A stretch of DNA of 40,132 nucleotides from Chalciporus piperatus (lineage: Eukaryota > Basidiomycota > Agaricomycetes > Boletales > Boletaceae), in contig JBBPTG010000222.1 in assembly GCA_038093975.1 (NCBI GenBank), positions 1 to 40,132 of the forward strand, in the 5' to 3' direction. Below, one piece after another: positions 33,385 to 40,132 of the stretch; within the stretch, counting starts at the first letter, position 1, and each line of letters starts with the position of its first letter. The position numbers were made by a program, and so were the translations under genes. The notes under the pieces were generated by a model. The model did not search any database. It was not told the origin of the DNA and saw only the letters and a program-made list of their open reading frames with translations.

Positions 33385-33735
33385 GTATAGTAGTAAAGTG
33401 TACAAAAAAGCGTACTAAAAGTGTAGTCAAAAGTGTGGGAAAGTGTGTTTTGATTAGTGTAGTAAAGTGTACAAAAAAGCGTAGTAAAACAGTAGTCAAA
33501 AGTGTAGTAAAGGTGTAGGGATTAGTGTAGCAAAAGTGTACAAAAAAGCGTAGTAAAAGTGTACTTAAAAGTGTACCAAAGTGTGTAATAATTGAGTGTA
33601 CCAAAGTGTACAAAAAAGCGTACCAAAGCATACTTAAAAGTGTAGTAAAGTGTTTAGTAATTGAGTGTACAAAGTGTACTTAAAGTGTGTAATAATTGAG
33701 TGTAGCAAAGTGTACAAAAAGTGTACTAAAATTGC
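33385..33735 (+). repeat. Tandem array, 69 bp period
   Basis: The core GTGTACAAAAAAGCGTA occurs at 33398, 33467, 33536 and 33606, then once more in shortened form at 33710. Spacing is 69, 69, 70 and 104 bp. Units themselves consist of AGTGTA-like steps of roughly 10 bp. No conserved spacers, so it is minisatellite-like and not a CRISPR. Confidence 0.85.
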
Positions 33736-33930
33736 CTAATGAAGTGTAGCCTCATTCCCTAATCGTTGGACTTGTCAAAAATCCGCGCGAGCAAGTCACG
33801 TGACTACGTTGAACTTGCCGCGTCGTCAGCACTTTCGACTTGTGTTCTCACCACCTACACCACCTCACTCGACTCGAAAACAAAGCCAGCGAGGGCTCAA
33901 CAGCCCCGCCGGCTTCGACAGGTGAGTTTT

Positions 33931-34169
33931 TGTTGAACTGGTGTCATCCTAAGCCATAAGGCTATGGACTACCAGAGCAGCATACTGCGTAGACACAAAG
34001 GGAGTTTGTGGTCGCTCACCTGATTGCAACGTTGTGGTTGTGGTTAAAGAGTTGTATTAACTCAGATCGACTGAGTTTGAATATATAAGTGTACAGTGGT
34101 GATTACCTAATCAACTATCGTTTATAGAAACGTAGTGAACTATACACTTTGAGCGTAATACGTTCAACA
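33931..34169 (-). repeat. 3' LTR of the Ty1/copia element
   Basis: A 239 bp block with ends TGTTGAAC / GTTCAACA. On the minus strand it is preceded directly by a polypurine tract, GCATGGGGGAG (34170-34180), the usual primer for plus-strand synthesis, 55 bp after the pol stop codon. Expected flanking 5 bp duplication here is GTTTT (33926-33930). Confidence 0.8.
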
Positions 34170-34235
34170 CTCCCCCATGCTTAGTGTACGCTAGTATATG
34201 CGAGCATAGTAAGAATGTATATTCATGCGCACAAA

Positions 34236-35699
34236 CTAATCGGCGCGATGTATCACTAGACCAAGGAGTGAACGGAACTTCTCGAATTTGATATAACCCA
34301 GATTCTTAGTAAAGATATCTGCAGGGTTTTCATTTCCTTCGATGTAGAAAAGTTCAACGTGCTTTTCCTCGATTGCATCACGAATTGTGTGATAAGCAAT
34401 ACGTATGTGTCTATGCTTTTTCTGGTTGACGGGATTTTGCGATAAAAATATCGATCCCTGATTGTCGCCACAGAGAGGAACGGGTTTGAGATTATATCCC
34501 AATTCACTCAGCATTTGCTTTACACCAATGATTTGGTTGCAGCAATTAGACAAAGCAATGTACTCAGCTTCAGTGGTACTGTTCGCTGTATTCTTTTGAA
34601 GATGCGAATTCCACATGAAAGCTGCATTCGCGAGTTTCAGGAAGTATCCTGTCTGCGAGCGTGAACGTTCTGGATCAGCTCCGAGATCAGAGTCAGAGAG
34701 TCCGATTAAACCAGAACCACTCTTTCCATCGTATACGAGAGCATAGTCTCGTGTTCCCTTTAGGTACTTCACGATATAGAGTGCTTTATCGAGATGCTCT
34801 TGAGTCGGATTTGCCGATTGTCTCGCAAGTTGAGTAACTGCGTAGGCAATGTCCGGGCGTGTGCCGAGCATGATGTAGAGTAGGGATCCGATGACCACTT
34901 GGAAACGCGTCCGTAACACAGGGTCAACATCTTGTGTGTTTTTGATCGGATAATATCCCTGAGGCAAAGGGGTGCGTGCTGGTTTTGCATCTTGCATACC
35001 GCAACGTTCAACCACCTTATCAAGGTAATCGCATTGATCAACAAAGATCAAGCGTTTGGATCGGTCTCGACGAATTCTCATGCGGAGAAATTCATTTGTC
35101 TCACCGAGATCGCGGCATTCCCATCGTTTCATAAACTTTGCTTTGAGTTGATCAATCTCAAGCTTGTTGGGACCGCAAAAGAAGGCGTCATCCACATAAA
35201 CAACGACATAGACTTTGCCGCGTGTGTAGACATAAATGCCTGCGTCTGAGTAAATCTTTTTAAAGCCTAGTTCCTCCATAGACTTCTTTAATTCGCGCCA
35301 CCATGTAATACCAGCTTGTTTAAGGCCGTATAGTGCGCGTCGAAGTTTGAGAACTTTGCCGGCTAACTCAGGTGTGGCAAAACCTTCTGGAAATTCCATA
35401 TAGATTTCTTCTTCCAGGGGACCATATAGATATGCGGAACGCACGTCTAGTCCAGTGATGTGCCAATCTTCTAGAGCGGCGAGTGCAAGCATCATTCGCA
35501 CTGTCTCAAATCGGACAACTGGAGAGAAGATCTCATCGTAATCAATTCCTTCGATCTGGGAAAATCCCTTCGCAACCAATCTGGCGCGTTTACGACCGTC
35601 GGTTTTGACGTCAAAGACCCATCGGTTTTTAATGACTTTCCGATTTTTAGGTCTGTCGACTACTTCATACACTTTGCGTTCCTTGAGCATTTGCAATTC
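34236..35699 (-). pseudogene. Ty1/copia pol, reverse transcriptase and RNase H, 5'-truncated
   Basis: About 487 codons open on the minus strand. The RT domain reads KVIKNRWVFDVKTDG, ARLVAKGFSQIEGIDYDE, FSPVVRFETVRMML, the YLYGPLEEEIYMEFPEGF block, LYGLKQAGITWW, and the active-site YVDD in VVVYVDDAFF. RNase H follows with TEAEYIALSNCCNQ, KHRHIRIAYHTIRD and DIFTKNL. Gag, protease and integrase are missing because the frame is cut at 35699/35700, exactly at the first base of the gypsy LTR. RT and RNase H themselves show no breaks. Confidence 0.9.
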
Positions 35700-36154
35700 T
35701 GTTATAGTATTTAAAAACTTTTCAAACTTTTGCCTACAACGGTATTCGAACTCTGGACTTTGTCTACAACTAAAGGGTCAAGCCGGATTCATCTTAATCC
35801 GCTCCGGTAGTCCCTGTAGCATTACATAAACTATTACATAAGCCGGTCACGTGACAAAGGTCCAGACTTAGATGAGTCAGCAATGATGTCATGGCCTAGA
35901 CCCTAATCAAGTGCCTGGTACCTTTTCTTATCATCTTACCATTTACCTTATTTATCTTTCCCTTTGTGTTTTCCTTATTCGGCTGTTGGTCTGTGCGCAC
36001 TTCTCAATAGTATATAAGTAGCCCTGTACTTATCACAGACCCCAGTCTAATCCATTTGTTGCTTCACCGCAATTAAGCTTTAGTACTCAGCATATTCCTT
36101 CGCAAGGCTTAGTGTTGCCTTAAGTCCCCGCTGTGTTGTGACCCAGTCATAACA
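35700..36154 (+). repeat. 5' LTR of the Ty3/gypsy element
   Basis: A 455 bp LTR with ends TGTTAT / ATAACA. It has a TATA box TATATAAG at 36011-36018. The likely transcript start, about 33 bp downstream, is the A of AGTCTAATCCA at 36044. The left target duplication would be AATTC (35695-35699), inside copia pol. Confidence 0.8.
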
Positions 36155-36156
36155 CT

Positions 36157-36167
36157 TGGATTAGACT
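36157..36167 (+). other. Self-complementary primer-binding site
   Basis: TGGATTAGACT begins two bases after the LTR. It is the exact reverse complement of AGTCTAATCCA at 36044-36054 in the LTR, the predicted 5' end of the element's RNA. In Tf1 and related elements such an 11-nt pairing replaces the tRNA primer. No tRNA complement was recognised at this place. Confidence 0.75.
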
Positions 36168-36703
36168 TGAAAACACCGCCCGGACTCTAGGGCTAAAGAG
36201 TTGGTCAATAAGCATCGTTTGTGTACGTGACACACAGGAGAAAACAACTCCATCCACTGTTGTCTATACGGTCGTCCGCCGTTATAAATAAGGATAAAGT
36301 TGCTGTTCCCCATAGTGCACAAGGGGCTTTTTGATCGTTCGAGACGTCTTGGGGTCCGCTCACGCGCAAACCCTCTGACTGTAGACACGATCCGGGTTCG
36401 CGTGATCACCCGTTGACGTCACGCATTCGCCTTTTGGCTATTCTATTCTTTTGGGCCAGCCTTTAGTGCCCCGTTTCTGTTATCCTCCGTACTATAGCAT
36501 TTGTTCGAAGACCGGATTGGGATCGTGCCCAATTGCGAAGGACGACAAGGGAAAAGCGCGTCGCCGCCCCCTTGGCTGAGTCATACGTAGCAACGTAAGC
36601 CGGCAGCACCGCCGAGGTATAAAGATAGAAAACAATAAAAAATAGTATCCTGTATTACGATAGCTTTTGCTGCTGCTCGAAAATAGAAGTTCGAGAGTAG
36701 TAT

Positions 36704-37462
36704 ATGTGTAAAATCAAATCAGATCTTGGGAAAATTCCTGAATCGGAGATTGAAGATGCTCATGCCAAAGAGCTTCTGAAAAAGGCAATAGATTACAAAA
36801 TCTATTATCAGGCGCAAATCAACACCAATGTTGATGAGCAAAATCTGACCAACACGATCGACACTTACCGAAAGTTGGGTCGAACTTTCGAACGTATCGT
36901 CGTTGAACGCGGTGCACCAGTTCGTCAGGCACCCGCGACTGCGCCAAGGCCTTCATCATCATATCCGTATCTCCCCCCTCGTTACCCAATTGCATCACGC
37001 CCGCTCCCACGTCCCCCCGCTCCGTATGCGGCCCCCCGTTTCACTCCTACAGGCACACAGCCTGGTCGTGGAGCCCCGATGGATCTGTCGGCACAGCAAA
37101 TGCCAAGACCGCCGGTTCACGGCAATTGTTTCAATTGTGATCAGCCTGGTCACTTTGCTAACGCTTGCCCGAAACCGCGCCGTCCCCGTCAGAGACAAGT
37201 CGTTATGTGGGATCCCTATTCTCAACAATACGTTGAAACTTCCCTGCCGTTTGACAACCGGCAGATGCCCTTCGCAGGTACCATCCCTGCACCCTACCCT
37301 CCCCAATCTTCCCCCTACCCCGCTGGCCCGTCCACCAGCACAAGTTACATGTCGCATCAAGCGGCATATACCAATCAAGAAGCGGAAGTGTACTGGCGCG
37401 ACCGCATTGAATCAGAAGCCAAGGCACAGGCAGCCGAAGCTTTAAAAGGAAACAGCCAATGA
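36704..37462 (+). CDS. Ty3/gypsy Gag (nucleocapsid part)
   Basis: 252 residues. The first 70 are charged and helical, then comes a Pro-rich linker and one zinc knuckle CFNCDQPGHFANAC (CX2CX4HX4C) at about residues 144-157, followed by basic KPRRPRQR and a second Pro-rich tail. The usual capsid domain is not seen, and the 550 bp between LTR and this ATG has no clear gag sequence, so the N-terminal part may be lost or very divergent. It ends in a TGA at 37460-37462; pol continues in the same frame. Confidence 0.75.
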   Translation: MCKIKSDLGKIPESEIEDAHAKELLKKAIDYKIYYQAQINTNVDEQNLTNTIDTYRKLGRTFERIVVERGAPVRQAPATAPRPSSSYPYLPPRYPIASRPLPRPPAPYAAPRFTPTGTQPGRGAPMDLSAQQMPRPPVHGNCFNCDQPGHFANACPKPRRPRQRQVVMWDPYSQQYVETSLPFDNRQMPFAGTIPAPYPPQSSPYPAGPSTSTSYMSHQAAYTNQEAEVYWRDRIESEAKAQAAEALKGNSQ

Positions 37463-37501
37463 GAGAAATGGGTTCTCGGCGGCTCGGACATAGTTTACCA
37501 A

Positions 37502-40132
37502 ATGGTTGTATTAGTACTACTCCTTGTGTTCCGTTTCAATATAACTTTTCTTTCTTCTGAAAGGGCGTCCCTTAGTGGCGTGGCGACAGAAGTAAAACAA
37601 TTCGTGCTTAATTCCCTTAAGGTAAAATATTCGAAAAAAGAAATCCCATCAAAAATACATGTAAGGAATCAGAATCGGAAAAACGAGCTGGATCTCGCTA
37701 TTACTATTATGTACGATAAAGGGGAGCAATGGAAGAAAATGGAGTTTGCCGCTCTATTGGATTCCGGCGCAACCGAAACGTTTATAGATAAATCATTCTG
37801 TGAGCGACATGGTTTGACACTGGAAGAACTTCCTTTTCCTATTCCAGTGTATAACGCCGACGGCTCAGAAGGAGCGATAGGCGGTGTCACTCACAAGGTT
37901 TCACTAGTTTTAGGACACAATGGACATTTTGAGCATATGGACGCTTTCGTTTCTGTACTTGGCACTCATCACATGATCATCGGCTACGATTGGCTCGAGA
38001 GGCATAACCCTGAAATTGATTGGGTAGCCAAACGAGTACGATTCACACGCTGTACGGATCAGTGCAAAGTAGTCAACTATCATTTGAATCGTTCTTTTTC
38101 TATTCGCAGAGTGTTTGAGGCGGGGCTCACCGAGAAAGTCCCAGTAGAACTCCACGAATACTTAGATGTCTTTTCAGAGCAAGAGAGTGAGCGTATGCCT
38201 ACCCGAAAGGCGTGGGACCACGCAATAGATCTCAAGCCTGATTTCGTTCCTAAAAAGGGTCGGGTGATTCCGATGTCCGAACAGGAACTTGATGACATCA
38301 AAAAGTTCATTGATAAGGAGTTATCGAAAGGATATCTTCGTCCGTCGAAATCCCCTCAGACATCTCCTGTTTTCTTTATTCCAAAAAAGGATGGTAAAAA
38401 GAGATTAGTTATGGATTATCGTTACGTAAATGAGGGAACTGTCAAGAATGCTTACCCTCTTCCCCTCATTTCTGGACTTATAGACCAGCTCAAAGGAGCT
38501 GATATGTTTACTAAAATGGACCTACGTTGGGGTTATAATAATGTTAGAATAAAAGAAGGCGACGAATGGAAAGCGGCTTTCGTTACTCCATTCGGCGCTT
38601 ACGAACCAGTTGTCATGTACTTTGGACTTACGAACTCTCCCCCCACATTCCAACAAATGATGAACGATCTATTTAGCGATCTTCATGGGGTCCTTATTAT
38701 TTATATCGACGATCTCATGATCTTTACGTTCGGAAAAACTAGAGCAGAGCACTTAGAAATAGTTAAAACCGTATTGCAACGTCTCAGAGAGAACGATCTT
38801 TACGTAAAACCAGAAAAGTGTAGCTTCGCGGTGGATTCCGTAGATTTCTTGGGAATGGTTATCTCCCAGAAAGGCGTAGAGATGGACACTTCAAAAGTAC
38901 AGGCTATTTTGGATTGGCCGGCGCCAACTCGGTTGAAGGGTGTTCAGTCCTTTTTAGGATTGGCTAACTTCTATCGACGCTTCATTCAGGGCTTCGCTGA
39001 CATTGCTCGTCCCTTGAATGACCTCACCAAAAAGGACACACCATACCGGTGGGGACCGGAGCAACAGCAAGCTTTTGACAAGCTGAAGCAGCAATTCACT
39101 ACCGCTCCGCTTTTAGCTTATCCTGACCGCTCTAAAGAAGTCAGAGTAGAAACGGACGCTAGTGATATTGCAACGGGAGCTGTGCTCTCGGTTAAATGTG
39201 ATGATGGCCTCTGGAGGCCTTGTGCCTTCATTTCCCATTCCTTTAGTTCTGCCGAGAAGAACTACCCGGTTTATGACAAGGAGCTTCTAGCTGTCATTCG
39301 GGCTTTGCAGGAATGGAGACATTATCTAATGGGTCGAGAACATTTCGAGATTTGGACTGATCACAAGAATCTCGAATATTGGAAATCTCCCCAAACTCTG
39401 AGCCCACGTCAAGCACGCTGGAATGCGTTGCTCTCAGAGTATAATTACTCGATTATTTATAAACCGGGTGCTACAAATGGAAGGGCTGATGCTTTATCTC
39501 GTCGAGAAGATCACGGAGAGGCAGATCCCGACCATAACAAAAATATTACTGTCCTTCCTGCTTCTGTTTTTATTAATACGGTTACTCTTTCTTCACCTAT
39601 TTACGACGAAATACAAAACGAATCAGAAAAAATAAAAAATGATACTTTAGATGGCTTTGTTTTTGACGAGGGGTCTATAGTATTTAAAAATGACAAAAAC
39701 AAAGTTTTCGTTCCTATTTCTTTACGTACTAAACTACTCACAATCCTTCATGATTCTCCTATTGGCGGCCATGGTGGCCAAGGACGTACTTTGCATCTGG
39801 TTACTCGTTATTTCTCGTGGCCTGGTGTCACAAAGGACGTTAAAACATACGTAGAACATTGTCAGACGTGCGCCCTCACGAAGGGAAAGTCAACGGCACA
39901 AGCTGGCAAATTAATTCCCCTTCCCGTTCCGAAAGAACCATGGAAGGATATATCTATAGATTTTACCACGGGTTTTCCCAAATCACGTGGCTTTGATGCT
40001 ATTTGTGTAATTGTAGATCGCTTCTCTAAAGAAGTAGAGTTTATCGCTTGTAAAAAGACAATTTCTTCGAAAGAATTAGCTATTCTATTTAGAGACAATG
40101 TTTGGTGTAGACACGGACTTCCCTCTTCGATT
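37502..40132 (+). CDS. Ty3/gypsy Pol: protease, reverse transcriptase, RNase H, integrase (runs off window)
   Basis: 877 codons open to the window end. Protease active site LLDSGATETFID (Asp87). RT: KGYLRPSKSPQTSPVFFIPK, KKRLVMDYRYVNEGT, MDLRWGYNNVRI, and YIDD (401-404) at the catalytic pair. RNase H: VETDASDIATGAVLS, KELLAVIRALQEWRHYL, TDHKNLEYW. Integrase: the HHCC zinc domain ending HCQTCALTK, then the first two catalytic Asp at about 820 (ISIDF) and 839 (VDRFSK); the final Glu lies outside the window. The actual start is uncertain: the frame is open from the codon after the Gag stop at 37460, and the first ATG is at 37502. RT is intact, so the copy may be young. Confidence 0.9.
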   Translation, partial: MVVLVLLLVFRFNITFLSSERASLSGVATEVKQFVLNSLKVKYSKKEIPSKIHVRNQNRKNELDLAITIMYDKGEQWKKMEFAALLDSGATETFIDKSFCERHGLTLEELPFPIPVYNADGSEGAIGGVTHKVSLVLGHNGHFEHMDAFVSVLGTHHMIIGYDWLERHNPEIDWVAKRVRFTRCTDQCKVVNYHLNRSFSIRRVFEAGLTEKVPVELHEYLDVFSEQESERMPTRKAWDHAIDLKPDFVPKKGRVIPMSEQELDDIKKFIDKELSKGYLRPSKSPQTSPVFFIPKKDGKKRLVMDYRYVNEGTVKNAYPLPLISGLIDQLKGADMFTKMDLRWGYNNVRIKEGDEWKAAFVTPFGAYEPVVMYFGLTNSPPTFQQMMNDLFSDLHGVLIIYIDDLMIFTFGKTRAEHLEIVKTVLQRLRENDLYVKPEKCSFAVDSVDFLGMVISQKGVEMDTSKVQAILDWPAPTRLKGVQSFLGLANFYRRFIQGFADIARPLNDLTKKDTPYRWGPEQQQAFDKLKQQFTTAPLLAYPDRSKEVRVETDASDIATGAVLSVKCDDGLWRPCAFISHSFSSAEKNYPVYDKELLAVIRALQEWRHYLMGREHFEIWTDHKNLEYWKSPQTLSPRQARWNALLSEYNYSIIYKPGATNGRADALSRREDHGEADPDHNKNITVLPASVFINTVTLSSPIYDEIQNESEKIKNDTLDGFVFDEGSIVFKNDKNKVFVPISLRTKLLTILHDSPIGGHGGQGRTLHLVTRYFSWPGVTKDVKTYVEHCQTCALTKGKSTAQAGKLIPLPVPKEPWKDISIDFTTGFPKSRGFDAICVIVDRFSKEVEFIACKKTISSKELAILFRDNVWCRHGLPSSI

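Larger units (their letters stand above)
33931..35699 (-). mobile_element. Ty1/copia retrotransposon, 3' part
   Basis: Consists of RT-RNase H, polypurine tract and 3' LTR. It is interrupted by the gypsy element at 35700; the remaining 5' part, with integrase, gag and 5' LTR, is expected beyond that element to the right of the window. Confidence 0.85.
35700..40132 (+). mobile_element. Ty3/gypsy retrotransposon, self-primed (Tf1/sushi-like), 5' part
   Basis: 5' LTR, self-complementary PBS, gag and pol in the order PR-RT-RH-IN, which defines Ty3/gypsy. The right end with any chromodomain, polypurine tract and 3' LTR is outside the window. It is inserted into copia pol and therefore younger than it. 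Confidence 0.85.

Noticed and set aside
33385..33735. CRISPR-like repeat pattern
   Set aside because: Units are contiguous and degenerate without unique spacers, and the genome is eukaryotic.
35735..35820. tRNA-like sequence in the gypsy LTR (TTCGAA and an AATCC hairpin)
   Set aside because: Stems for a T arm and acceptor do not pair, and the hairpin loop is six bases; not a tRNA.
37468..37560. Separate pol start at ATG 37468
   Set aside because: It ends after 30 codons at TGA 37558-37560; kept only as a possible sign of a frame change, not as a gene.

Overview
This window reads as nuclear DNA of a filamentous basidiomycete, most likely an Agaricomycete. Genes are dense on both strands and are split by many 45-85 bp GT-AG introns. 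The recognisable proteins (EXO70, PMT2, fibrillarin, Scd6/LSM14, ADE12, COX16, COA1) are fungal. The repeats (Ty3/gypsy, Ty1/copia, hAT-type MITE) and an F-box protein plus OTT_1508-type deaminase family fit basidiomycetes. Genus cannot be read from the sequence alone. All exon models here were built by hand from splice signals and reading frame.

Region 1, 1-15 kb: conserved genes are embedded in a patchwork of duplicated and decaying segments. The 3' half of EXO70 (+) is followed by an F-box gene (-), a frameshifted small secreted protein (-), COA1 (-) and an RBR ubiquitin ligase (+). Between them lie relics of the F-box gene, of COA1 and of a deaminase-like family. One intact deaminase (11302-12750, -) faces a broken paralogue (13294-14826, +). 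Two further fragments lie at 5745-6010 and 10855-11230 and a fifth, promoter-plus-N-terminus copy at 30765-33135.

Region 2, 15.5-30 kb: ordinary housekeeping DNA. It holds PMT2 protein O-mannosyltransferase (12 exons), fibrillarin, a membrane-anchored histidine acid phosphatase, Scd6/LSM14, an unknown basic nuclear-type protein, adenylosuccinate synthetase and, divergent from it, COX16. COA1 and COX16 both serve cytochrome c oxidase assembly, but they are 22 kb apart and nothing suggests a cluster.

Region 3, 30-40 kb: repeats. The fifth deaminase copy is interrupted by two non-autonomous DNA transposons: a 1147 bp element with inverted repeats of about 260 bp, and a 700 bp hAT-type MITE with a perfect 8 bp target duplication. 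The broken paralogue at 13 kb supplies the unoccupied site for both. Then come a 69 bp-period tandem array, a 5'-truncated Ty1/copia element (-) with its 3' LTR, and a Ty3/gypsy element (+) inserted into the copia pol and running off the window. The gypsy element carries an 11-nt primer-binding site exactly complementary to the predicted 5' end of its own transcript, as in self-primed Tf1/sushi elements.

The most distinctive observations are the duplicated deaminase family, the self-priming gypsy element, the two dated insertions in the deaminase duplicate, and an F-box protein whose C-terminus is read from captured COA1 exon and intron sequence.
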